From: Christensenella sp.
Lineage (GTDB): Bacteria > Bacillota > Clostridia > Christensenellales > Maliibacteriaceae
Length of the DNA stretch: 8,154 bases
Direction: 5' to 3'
NCBI GenBank assembly: GCA_019420085.1
Contig: JAHZHV010000010.1
Span: 1-8,154 of the forward strand
Part shown: piece after piece, positions 1 through 6,181 of the stretch
How the letters are laid out: each line of letters begins with the position of its first letter
Position numbering within the stretch: position 1 is the first letter of the stretch
Position numbers and translations under genes: made by a program
The notes under the pieces: generated by a model
Told to the model about the DNA's origin: nothing
Databases searched by the model: none
What the model saw: only the letters and a program-made list of their open reading frames with translations

Positions 1-864
1 GGCATTGATGCTTCACTCATAATTGGTGCGCTTGCGGGTATCTTCGTTGTATTTGCCGTCATGTTTTTTGATCGCATCGGTGTGGATGATCCGGTCGGTG
101 CGACGTCTGTCCATCTTGGCTGTGGTGTGTTTGGCACAATCTGTGTTGGTTTGTTTGCCAAAGCTGGTGTGACATCTCTGTCTCGGGTGAACGGACTGTT
201 TTATGGCGGCGACTGGAGTTTGCTTGGAACACAGTTTGCAGGTATTGCGGCAGTTGGTGTGTTTGTATTTGCGACGTCTTCTGTTGTCTGGTTCCTCTTG
301 AAAAAGACCGTTGGGATTCGTGTTTCTGTGGAGGAAGAGATTGCCGGACTTGATATCGGCGAGCATGGAAACCGTGCATATCCTGATTTTGTTCCGGCAG
401 TGGAAAGTTTGGACTATGGTGATACAAGTGCTGCTGTGATGGCGAATGAAACGCCGATTGCGCAGACAATACCGGTGCAGCAGGTGCCTGCGGCGCGCAG
501 CGGTGCGCCCAAGATGACAAAGGTTGAAATCATCTGCAAGGAGTCGCGCCTGGAAGCATTAAAGACGGCGATGATGCAGATTGGAATTACAGGCATGACC
601 GTTTCCCATGTTCTTGGCTGCGGACAGCAGAAGGGAAGACAGGAATACTATCGCGGTGTTCCGATTGAGGCGACGCTGCTGCCAAAGATTCAGGTGGATA
701 TTGTCGTAAGCAAGGTGCCTGTGGCAAGCGTTATTGAAACTGCGAAAAAGGTTCTTTATACCGGCCATATCGGCGATGGAAAGATCTTTGTCTACGATGT
801 GGAGAACGTTGTTAAGGTTCGCACCGGTGAACAGGGGTATGATGCGTTGCAGGATGTGGAGTGA
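1..864 (+). CDS. Ammonium transporter (Amt/MEP) fused to a C-terminal PII domain, 5' end missing
   Basis: The open frame enters from the left edge; 287 residues and the TGA stop are visible. Visible residues 1-100 are the last membrane segments of an Amt channel: the segment DDPVGA then SVHLGCGVFGT contains the conserved second pore histidine (visible residue 38), followed by a hydrophobic helix and the usual cytoplasmic tail (EEEIAGLDIGEHG). A flexible Ala/Pro/Gln-rich linker (about residues 128-171) leads to a full PII (GlnB/GlnK-like) domain starting at MTKVEII. PII hallmarks are VGITGMTV-like (here IGITGMTV), Q39-K40-G41, Y46-R47-G48, K58 and the ATP-loop GHIGDGKIFV. Residue 51, the uridylylated Tyr of proteobacterial PII, is Ile. 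Free GlnK proteins gate Amt channels according to ATP/ADP and 2-oxoglutarate; a covalent fusion probably does this in cis. It lies upstream of asnB and pyrG, fitting nitrogen assimilation. The Amt-PII assignment is strong; the missing N-terminal part cannot be assessed. Confidence 0.93.
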   Translation, partial: GIDASLIIGALAGIFVVFAVMFFDRIGVDDPVGATSVHLGCGVFGTICVGLFAKAGVTSLSRVNGLFYGGDWSLLGTQFAGIAAVGVFVFATSSVVWFLLKKTVGIRVSVEEEIAGLDIGEHGNRAYPDFVPAVESLDYGDTSAAVMANETPIAQTIPVQQVPAARSGAPKMTKVEIICKESRLEALKTAMMQIGITGMTVSHVLGCGQQKGRQEYYRGVPIEATLLPKIQVDIVVSKVPVASVIETAKKVLYTGHIGDGKIFVYDVENVVKVRTGEQGYDALQDVE

Positions 865-1056
865 CGATACAACCGGCTGCCTGCCACAGTGGTTTTGTGC
901 GTAATCTTGCGAGTGTGACGTGCCGGGGTGAAGGCGCTGCGCAGAAGCGGCGCCGGAAATAATACAACAAAAAAGAAACGGAGACGGCGCCGTATATGCG
1001 GCGCCAGTCTGCGTGGATGGATTGTGTGATTGAAATAACAGCAGGAGGATACCGGT
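865..1056 (+). other. Amt-PII/asnB intergenic leader with two GC-rich hairpins
   Basis: This 192-base gap contains two stem-loops. The first (933-954) pairs GGCGC with GCGCC and, after a TG bulge, CGC with GCG around an AGAA loop. The second (986-1005) pairs GGCGCCG with CGGCGCC around TATATG. Both end in the same 8 bases, GCGGCGCC, and the self-complementary core GGCGCC would allow the arms to pair with each other. Neither is followed by a T-run on the + strand, so they are not ordinary intrinsic terminators. No convincing sigma-A promoter was found, so asnB may be read from upstream or from a promoter I cannot recognise. Confidence 0.4.
1043..1048 (+). promoter_or_regulatory. asnB ribosome binding site
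   Basis: AGGAGG stands 8 bases before the ATG at 1057. It fixes the start that places Cys at residue 2, as the glutaminase chemistry requires. Confidence 0.85.
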
Positions 1057-2637
1057 ATGTGTTCTGTGATGGGTTATTGTGGAACGACGGCTACCGTGGA
1101 AGCATTTGCACGCGGATTTTGCAAAACAATCTGTCGTGGGCCGGATGACAGCAGGATTGTAGATACAGGCAACGGATTGCTTGGATTTCATCGCCTTGCG
1201 ATTATGGGATTGCATCCGGAAGGCATGCAGCCGTTCTGCCTGGACGGCAGCTATCTTGTCTGCAATGGCGAGATCTACGGTTTTGAAAAGATTCGGGAAC
1301 AGCTGAAAGACGAATATACGTTTCAAAGCGATTCGGACTGCGAAGTGCTTTTGCCGCTGTATCGCAAATACGGTGTGGAAATGTTTGCCATGCTGGATGC
1401 GGAATACGCGCTGATTTTGTATGATGCAAAGACAGGGCAGTATATTGCGGCGCGCGATCCGATTGGCATTCGTCCGCTGTATTATGGATACGATGCAGCA
1501 GGGACGATCGTGTTTGCCAGCGAACCGCGCAATCTTGTTTCGCTGGTGCAGACCATTATGCCGTTCCCGCCGGGACACTATTATAAAGACGGTAAATTCG
1601 TATGCTATTGCGATATTGCGCATGTGGATCATGTTGTGCATGATGACCTGGAAACCGTATGCCACAAAATCCGGGATAAGCTGATTTGCGGTGTGGAAAA
1701 GCGTCTGGTAGCCGATGCAAAGGTAGGCTTCCTGCTCTCCGGCGGACTGGACTCCTCCCTTGTGTGCGCAATCGCGGCGCGAAAAAGCAGCACACCCATC
1801 CGAACGTTTGCGATCGGTATGCGGGAAGATGCCATTGATCTGAAGTATGCCCGTCAGGTTGCCCAATATATCGGCAGCGATCATACGGAGGTGATCATGG
1901 ACCCGGAGGATGTGGTCAAAAACCTGGAGCAGGTCATCTATACACTTGGAACATTTGATATTACGACCATTCGTGCAAGCATCGGCATGTATCTTGTCTG
2001 CAAAGCCATTCATGAAACGACGGATGTGCGCGTGCTTTTGACGGGCGAGATCTCCGACGAACTGTTTGGCTACAAGTATACGGACTTTGCGCCGAATGCC
2101 CAGGCGTTTCAGCAGGAGTCGCAAAAACGCATCCGTCAGCTGCACATGTATGATGTGCTGCGTGCGGACAGATGTATCAGCGCCAATGCGCTGGAAGCAA
2201 GGGTGCCTTTCGGCGATCTGGATTTTGTCCGGTATGTCATGGCGGTGGATCCGCAGCTGAAGATGAATCGCTACAACAAGGGAAAGTATCTGCTTCGGCA
2301 TGCGTTTGAGGGGCAGGGGTATCTGCCCGATGAAATTCTGTGGCGTGAGAAAGCGGCTTTTTCCGATGCGGTAGGACATTCCATGGTAGACGATTTAAAG
2401 GCATATGCACAGGAAAGTTATACGGATGAACAGTTTCTGGCGTGCAGCCGGCTGTACACGCATGCAAGACCGTTTACAAAGGAATCTTTGCTGTATCGGG
2501 AGCTCTTTGAAAAGTATTATCCGGGACAGGGTCGTATGATTGCCGATTTCTGGATGCCGAATCGCGAATGGGAAGGATGCAATGTCGATGATCCGTCAGC
2601 CCGCGTATTGTCCAACTATGGAGACAGCGGCAAATGA
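1057..2637 (+). CDS. asnB: Asparagine synthetase B, glutamine-hydrolysing
   Basis: Makes asparagine from aspartate, ATP and glutamine in the cytosol. The protein has 526 residues, close to the usual 525-555 for bacterial AsnB. The N-terminal class II amidotransferase domain (about 1-190) begins MCSVMGY, so Cys2 becomes the N-terminal nucleophile after Met removal; RGPDD (27-31), HRLAIM (45-50), NGEIYG (70-75) and SDSDCE (91-96) are the glutamine-binding elements. The synthetase domain (about 200-526) has the pyrophosphate loop SGGLDSS (228-234), the segment TTIRAS (303-308) and the acidic loop GEISDE (330-335), then EARVPF (380-385). Compared with E. coli AsnB (GEGSDEVFGGYLYF, recalled from memory) this loop has Ile for Gly and is one residue shorter just after it; the catalytic Glu is kept. 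I believe this is a feature of a Bacillota subgroup rather than damage, since the frame and all other motifs are intact. pyrG follows after 40 bases, so the two are probably co-transcribed. Confidence 0.96.
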   Translation: MCSVMGYCGTTATVEAFARGFCKTICRGPDDSRIVDTGNGLLGFHRLAIMGLHPEGMQPFCLDGSYLVCNGEIYGFEKIREQLKDEYTFQSDSDCEVLLPLYRKYGVEMFAMLDAEYALILYDAKTGQYIAARDPIGIRPLYYGYDAAGTIVFASEPRNLVSLVQTIMPFPPGHYYKDGKFVCYCDIAHVDHVVHDDLETVCHKIRDKLICGVEKRLVADAKVGFLLSGGLDSSLVCAIAARKSSTPIRTFAIGMREDAIDLKYARQVAQYIGSDHTEVIMDPEDVVKNLEQVIYTLGTFDITTIRASIGMYLVCKAIHETTDVRVLLTGEISDELFGYKYTDFAPNAQAFQQESQKRIRQLHMYDVLRADRCISANALEARVPFGDLDFVRYVMAVDPQLKMNRYNKGKYLLRHAFEGQGYLPDEILWREKAAFSDAVGHSMVDDLKAYAQESYTDEQFLACSRLYTHARPFTKESLLYRELFEKYYPGQGRMIADFWMPNREWEGCNVDDPSARVLSNYGDSGK

Positions 2638-2677
2638 TGCTGTGCGCACAACCAAATGAAATGAGGATTTTTTCAAT

Positions 2678-4291
2678 ATGACAAAGTATATTTTTGTGAC
2701 AGGCGGCGTCGTTTCCGGACTTGGAAAGGGAATTACGGCGGCCTCTCTTGGAAGATTGCTCAAAGCGCGCGGCTTGAAGGTGGCGGCGCAGAAGCTGGAT
2801 CCTTACATGAATGTGGATCCCGGCACGATGAGTCCATATCAACACGGAGAAGTATATGTTACCGAGGACGGTGCGGAGACCGATCTGGATTTGGGGCATT
2901 ATGAGCGTTTTATCGATGAGGATTTGAACCGATTTTCCAATCTTACGTCCGGCAAAGTATACTGGAATGTGTTGAACAAGGAGCGCCGCGGCGAGTACTT
3001 GGGGTCAACCGTACAGGTCATTCCGCATATTACGGATGAAATCAAGGCATTTGTCTATCGCGTCGGAAAGCAGACGGACGCTGATGTCGTGATTACGGAA
3101 ATCGGCGGTACGATCGGCGATATTGAATCCCAGCCGTTTCTGGAAGCGGTTCGGCAGATTTCTCTGGAAGTGGGGAAGGAAAACAGCCTGTTTATTCATG
3201 TAACGCTTGTGCCGTTTTTAAGCGGTTCGCAGGAACATAAGTCCAAACCCACCCAGCATTCCGTGCGGGAATTGCAGGCCATGGGTATTCATCCCGGGAT
3301 GATCGTACTGCGTTGTGACAGGCCACTGGAGGAGTCGATTTTCCACAAGATATCCATGTTTTGCAACGTTAAGCCCGATTGCGTCATTGAGAACAGAACG
3401 CTTGGGAATTTGTATGAAGCGCCGCTGATGCTGGAAAAATCGAATTTTTCCCAGGTTGTCTGCCGGGAACTGGAATTGCAAACACCGCCGCCGGATCTGT
3501 CGGAATGGGAGGCGATGGTCAAACGCATTCATGACTGCCGCGGCAGTGTACGCATCGGACTTGTAGGAAAATATACGTCTTTGCATGATGCATACCTGTC
3601 CGTTGTGGAAGCGCTGCATCATGCAGGATATGCCCATAACGCACATGTGCAGATTGAATGGATTGATTCGGAATGCATTGCGCCAGAGGAGCCGGAAACG
3701 GTATTTGGCAGGCTGGACGGAATCATTGTACCCGGCGGATTTGGGGACAGGGGCATTGACGGCATGATCTGTGCGGCAAAGTATGCCCGGGAACATCATG
3801 TGCCGTATCTTGGCATCTGTCTGGGAATGCAGATCGCTGTCATCGAATTTGCAAGGAATGTGGCAGGGATTGCCGACGCCAACTCGGGTGAGTTTGATGA
3901 GACCTGTCCCAATAAAGTCATTGATTTCATGCCGGGACAAAGCAGCAGTGTGGACAAGGGCGGCACGCTCCGCCTTGGCGCCTACCCGTGCCGGATTCAG
4001 CCTGGAACAAGGCTTGCCGCCTGCTATGGCTGCACGCAGATCAGTGAGCGTCATCGTCACCGCTATGAAGTCAACAATGTCTATCGCGAACGACTGGAAA
4101 AGGCGGGCATGACGCTTGCGGGCACATCTCCGGACGGCCGCCTTGTGGAGACGATTGAACTTGCGGATTGTACATTTTTTGTCGGTGTGCAGTACCACCC
4201 GGAGTTTAAGAGCCGTCCCAATCGTCCGCATCCGCTTTTTGCGGGGTTTGTCGGCGCCGCGCTGCAGCGTGCGGCAAAATCGGACCTGTAA
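2678..4291 (+). CDS. pyrG: CTP synthase (glutamine-hydrolysing)
   Basis: Converts UTP to CTP using ATP and the amide nitrogen of glutamine, the last step of de novo pyrimidine nucleotide synthesis. Length (537 residues) is typical. The synthetase domain (about 1-270) opens with FVTGGVVSGLGKGI (P-loop, residues 6-19) and carries DLDLGHYERF (69-78) and EIGGTIGDIESQPF (141-154), which hold the Mg-binding Asp71 and Glu141. The class I glutamine amidotransferase domain (about 290-537) has the oxyanion strand PGGFG (352-356), nucleophile Cys381 in GICLGMQ and the His507/Glu509 pair in YHPEF. The start is set by GAGGA at 2663-2667, 10 bases before ATG. The 40-base gap to asnB shows no terminator or promoter, so an asnB-pyrG operon is likely. 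I see no separate pyrG leader hairpin of the kind used for CTP-sensitive attenuation in some Gram-positive bacteria. Confidence 0.98.
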   Translation: MTKYIFVTGGVVSGLGKGITAASLGRLLKARGLKVAAQKLDPYMNVDPGTMSPYQHGEVYVTEDGAETDLDLGHYERFIDEDLNRFSNLTSGKVYWNVLNKERRGEYLGSTVQVIPHITDEIKAFVYRVGKQTDADVVITEIGGTIGDIESQPFLEAVRQISLEVGKENSLFIHVTLVPFLSGSQEHKSKPTQHSVRELQAMGIHPGMIVLRCDRPLEESIFHKISMFCNVKPDCVIENRTLGNLYEAPLMLEKSNFSQVVCRELELQTPPPDLSEWEAMVKRIHDCRGSVRIGLVGKYTSLHDAYLSVVEALHHAGYAHNAHVQIEWIDSECIAPEEPETVFGRLDGIIVPGGFGDRGIDGMICAAKYAREHHVPYLGICLGMQIAVIEFARNVAGIADANSGEFDETCPNKVIDFMPGQSSSVDKGGTLRLGAYPCRIQPGTRLAACYGCTQISERHRHRYEVNNVYRERLEKAGMTLAGTSPDGRLVETIELADCTFFVGVQYHPEFKSRPNRPHPLFAGFVGAALQRAAKSDL

Positions 4292-4403
4292 CGAAAAAAT
4301 AATACAATGGGCGATTGTACAAAGCATGCATAAATCGGCTGCCCTGCGTCAAAAACGAAAGATTGACTGCATAGGAACCGGACGCTGTGATAGAAACGGT
4401 ACG

Positions 4404-4427
4404 AACCAATGCGCTGATCGGTTTTTT
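4404..4427 (+). terminator. Possible weak intrinsic terminator after pyrG
   Basis: AACCAAT (4404-4410) pairs with ATCGGTT (4417-4423) with one A-C mismatch around a GCGCTG loop, and the T-run continues to 4427. The short, imperfect stem makes it a weak candidate, but it is the only hairpin with a T-run on the + strand downstream of pyrG. Confidence 0.35.
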
Positions 4428-4430
4428 GGC

Positions 4431-4470
4431 AAATAAACACACCGGAGCAAGGCGCGCCTTGCTCCGGTGT
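4431..4470 (-). terminator. Palindromic terminator for the HTH gene
   Basis: Bases 4439-4454 (ACACCGGAGCAAGGCG) are the exact reverse complement of 4455-4470, giving a 14-bp stem with a 4-base loop. Read on the - strand the hairpin is followed by GTTTATTT, a T-rich tail; read on the + strand it is not. It lies about 90 bases past the stop of the - strand regulator gene. It could also block read-through from pyrG, but without a T-run on that side this is unsupported. Confidence 0.6.
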
Positions 4471-4499
4471 ACTGCTGATGAATGGATATGCGGAATAAA

Positions 4500-4534
4500 T
4501 TGATTCTTTCAAATATCAAAGAATATGATATGAT
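4500..4534 (+). promoter_or_regulatory. Promoter-like site with embedded inverted repeat, antisense to the HTH gene
   Basis: TTGATT (4500-4505) and TATGAT (4524-4529) are spaced by 18 bases; a second TATGAT overlaps at 4529-4534. An inverted repeat, ATTCTTT (4503-4509) with AAAGAAT (4518-4524), fills the -35 to -10 interval. Transcription from here would run antisense through the - strand HTH gene. The stretch is AT-rich, so chance is a real possibility. Confidence 0.35.
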
Positions 4535-4559
4535 AACAGAGATGTGCGGCGGCGTGGTT

Positions 4560-4772
4560 TCAGCGCTGCTGCGTGTCCGGGACGTACTCTGCGATGTCTT
4601 CCAGGCGGCAGTCCAGAATTTCACACAGGCGGTTGAGCGTAAATGTGCTGACGTTTCCATTTTTGCGCAGACGGTCCAGCTGCCCTGTGCTGACGCCGTA
4701 TTCACGCACAAGACGGTATTGTGAAATATTGCGCTCCTTGAGCGTTATCCAAAGTTTCTCAAAACGGATCAT
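4560..4772 (-). CDS. Small Cro/CI-type helix-turn-helix transcriptional regulator
   Basis: A 70-residue protein that is essentially one HTH domain: MIRFEKLWITLKERNISQ, then LVREYGVSTGQLDRLRK (residues 21-37, the HTH with its recognition helix), then LNRLCEILDCRLEDIAEYVPD. This matches my memory of the small HTH_26 (PF13443) type, common in Bacillota and in plasmid or phage-derived regulators. No ligand or oligomerisation domain is present, so it may act as a simple DNA-binding repressor. I prefer the ATG at 4772 because the domain begins there; a TTG at 4784 would add four residues, and neither has a strong ribosome binding site. It is divergent from the lipoprotein gene, convergent with pyrG, and probably ends at the palindrome at 4439-4470. 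Its targets are unknown; the CCGAAT boxes in the shared intergenic region are the obvious candidates. Confidence 0.82.
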   Translation of the reverse strand: MIRFEKLWITLKERNISQYRLVREYGVSTGQLDRLRKNGNVSTFTLNRLCEILDCRLEDIAEYVPDTQQR

Positions 4773-4822
4773 AAGACATCCCAACCATTTCTTCCCGTTC
4801 TGATTTCAGACTATGTGAATGT

Positions 4823-4865
4823 CCGAATGTTGACAATTGCCCATATTCGGGCTATAATGCCGAAT
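4823..4865. repeat. Three CCGAAT boxes around the lipoprotein promoter (possible operator)
   Basis: CCGAAT occurs at 4823-4828, inverted as ATTCGG at 4845-4850, and again at 4860-4865. The second and third form an inverted repeat with 9 bases between arms, centred on the -10 box; the first and second form one with 16 bases between arms that encloses the -35 box. The placement suggests a repressor site, possibly for the divergently encoded HTH protein. Function is inferred from position only. Confidence 0.45.
4830..4858 (+). promoter_or_regulatory. Consensus sigma-A promoter of the lipoprotein gene
   Basis: TTGACA (4830-4835) and TATAAT (4853-4858) are perfect consensus boxes with the optimal 17-base spacing; transcription would start near 4865, about 30 bases before the ATG at 4896. 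A promoter this strong for a small gene usually needs repression, and possible operator boxes surround it. Confidence 0.88.
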
Positions 4866-4895
4866 CAGAGAGAAAAAGACAAAAGGAGTGAAGCG

Positions 4896-5177
4896 ATGAA
4901 ACGGCTGATCGCCGTATTGCTTTGCGTAAGTTTTCTGCTGTATGCATGTGTACCGGGGAATACGCAGCAAGAAAGTACCGATCCGAAAAAGGATTCGGCC
5001 GTTTCGCAGCAGGACAAAGCGTGGGTACAACGGGATTCTTATTTGGAAGAATTTGGACGAAAGTATATGCAGGAGGATTCTCTGCTGGAACAGTGGATGG
5101 ATGCATCGCTTCGCAGAATTTTTCGCGCTGCATTGGCAAATGCGAAAAAGACGCTGCGATATGTGTCGCATCTGTAA
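4896..5177 (+). CDS. Small predicted lipoprotein, function unknown
   Basis: A 93-residue protein. Residues 1-17 form a lipoprotein signal peptide: MKR, then a hydrophobic run, ending LLYAC with Cys18 as the predicted lipidated residue (Tyr at -2 is less common in the lipobox but tolerated). The mature part begins with a polar linker rich in Gln, Ser, Asp and Lys (about 20-45) and continues as an amphipathic, probably helical segment rich in charged residues (about 46-90). I recognise no domain. The start is set by AGGAG at 4884-4888, 7 bases before ATG, under a perfect consensus promoter. Expected location is the outer face of the cytoplasmic membrane. It is divergent from a small HTH regulator; the 133-base gap to the next gene makes co-transcription with that gene possible but unproven. 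Confidence 0.72.
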   Translation: MKRLIAVLLCVSFLLYACVPGNTQQESTDPKKDSAVSQQDKAWVQRDSYLEEFGRKYMQEDSLLEQWMDASLRRIFRAALANAKKTLRYVSHL

Positions 5178-5228
5178 AAATTTTCAACTAAAAAACGAAA
5201 AAATATGCATAAAAATGGCGGTAAGGGC

Positions 5229-5257
5229 TGGAATCCGGGAACAGGATGCGCTACAAT
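5229..5257 (+). promoter_or_regulatory. Possible promoter of the amidohydrolase gene
   Basis: TACAAT (5252-5257) is a good -10 box; 17 bases upstream TGGAAT (5229-5234) is a poor -35 box. A start near 5264 would leave a leader of roughly 47 bases before the ATG at 5311. Confidence 0.35.
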
Positions 5258-5310
5258 AGCATGCATCGCGCAACCCGATGGTATGCGTGGTCGAAAGGGA
5301 GGAATCGAGC

Positions 5311-6111
5311 ATGACGCATGTGATTGACAGCCACTGCCATGTTTATCCGCATCGTATTGCACAAAAGGCTGTGGAAGGCATTGGTGCATTTTATTCCATT
5401 CCAATGGCACAGGACGGTACGCCGGAAACGCTGCTTTCTTTGATGGATGAAGGCGGGGTTTCACACGCGGTTATCTCCTCATGTGCGACAAAGCCTTCGC
5501 AGGTGGAGTCAATCAATCGGTTTATTGCCGAGACGGTGGCGCAAAGCGGCGGTCGCTTTACAGGGCTTGGTACGCTGCATCCGTTAAGCGAAGATATTCA
5601 GGCAGACTTTGATCTTTTAGTCTCGTTGGGGCTGCACGGGGTAAAATTGCATCCGGATATTCAGCGTTTTGCCGTGGATGATCCGCGGTGCATGCCGATT
5701 TATGAGCTTTGCAGCGGGCGTATGCCGGTGCTGGTGCATACGGGAGACAAGCGCTACGATTATTCCAATCCAAATCGCGTCGCGCACGTACTTGAACAGT
5801 TTCCCTCGCTCTGCGTTGTCGGCGCGCATCTTGGCGGCTGGTCAATCTGGCAGGAAGCGGCGCGGCGCCTGCATGGTTATGACAATCTGGTCGTGGACTG
5901 TTCTTCATCGTTGTACGCGCTGCCGCAGCAGCAGGCAAAGGAATTGATTCTGCGTTATGGCTCCTCACGTGTACTGTTCGGCAGTGATTACCCGATGTGG
6001 GTGCCGGGAAAAGAACTGGAAGCTTTGCATGCATTGGATTTGCGGCAGACGGATATGGCACAGATTCTGCATGACAATGCCTGCCGCGTTTATGGCATCG
6101 AAGGCGTGTAA
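5311..6111 (+). CDS. Amidohydrolase family 2 (TIM-barrel metal-dependent hydrolase), substrate unknown
   Basis: A 266-residue cytosolic enzyme with the pattern of the amidohydrolase-2 family (PF04909 type), whose members hydrolyse or decarboxylate small carboxylates. The start of the barrel has DSHCH (residues 6-10; metal ligands His8 and His10), then GVKLHPD (110-116), PVLVHTGD (139-146; His143), VVGAHLGG (169-176; His173) and LFGSDYPM (222-229; Asp226), in the expected order, so all the usual metal ligands appear present. Length is normal for the compact members of the family. The start at 5311 is supported by GGGAGGAA at 5297-5304; the frame is open further upstream to an ATG at 5278, but that would put the ribosome binding site inside the gene. 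Neighbours do not reveal the substrate. The next gene has its own promoter and riboswitch, so this gene is probably separately expressed. Confidence 0.88.
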   Translation: MTHVIDSHCHVYPHRIAQKAVEGIGAFYSIPMAQDGTPETLLSLMDEGGVSHAVISSCATKPSQVESINRFIAETVAQSGGRFTGLGTLHPLSEDIQADFDLLVSLGLHGVKLHPDIQRFAVDDPRCMPIYELCSGRMPVLVHTGDKRYDYSNPNRVAHVLEQFPSLCVVGAHLGGWSIWQEAARRLHGYDNLVVDCSSSLYALPQQQAKELILRYGSSRVLFGSDYPMWVPGKELEALHALDLRQTDMAQILHDNACRVYGIEGV

Positions 6112-6146
6112 TGCGTCAAAACGGCAAAAAATGTGAAAAAAGGGGA

Positions 6147-6175
6147 TTGCATCGGCGCGTTTGTTGTGCTATGAT
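6147..6175 (+). promoter_or_regulatory. Extended -10 promoter of the T-box transcript
   Basis: TTGCAT (6147-6152) and TATGAT (6170-6175) are 17 bases apart, and TG at 6167-6168 makes an extended -10 element. Transcription would start near 6182, just ahead of the T-box Stem I. Confidence 0.75.
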
Positions 6176-6181
6176 GTCCAA

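Larger units (their letters stand above)
4292..4559. other. Intergenic region between pyrG and the convergent HTH gene
   Basis: I see no gene here. Structure seen from left to right: an AT-rich hairpin (TACAAT 4303-4308, ATTGTA 4314-4319) whose T-rich flank (4292-4302) would make it a weak - strand terminator; a weak + strand terminator (4404-4427); a 32-base perfect palindrome (4439-4470); and a promoter-like site with an embedded inverted repeat (4500-4534). Confidence 0.5.

Noticed and set aside
933..1005. ANTAR-type tandem hairpins in the asnB leader
   Set aside because: ANTAR target RNAs have paired hexaloops with A at position 1 and G at position 4; these loops are AGAA and TATATG and do not fit.
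986..1005. Intrinsic terminator after the Amt-PII gene
   Set aside because: The hairpin is not followed by a T-run on the + strand.
559..2379. Long - strand open frame (606 codons) opposite the PII domain and asnB
   Set aside because: It is antisense to two genes with complete family motifs, its product resembles no family, and it has the His/Arg/Cys-rich composition typical of shadow frames.
3218..4327. Long - strand open frame (369 codons) opposite pyrG
   Set aside because: Antisense shadow of a certain CTP synthase gene; no recognisable domain.
4439..4470. Palindrome as transposon end or attachment site
   Set aside because: No transposase, target duplication or second copy in the window; a - strand terminator explains it more simply.
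4482..4724. + strand 80-codon frame after the promoter-like site
   Set aside because: It overlaps the HTH gene in antisense, has no ribosome binding site and no recognisable motif; the - strand protein is a clear HTH domain.
4773..4784. Upstream TTG start for the HTH protein
   Set aside because: Adds only four residues outside the domain and gains no better ribosome binding site; the ATG at 4772 matches the domain start.
5278..5310. Upstream ATG (5278) as the amidohydrolase start
   Set aside because: The good ribosome binding site at 5297-5304 points to the ATG at 5311, where the family's conserved N-terminus begins.
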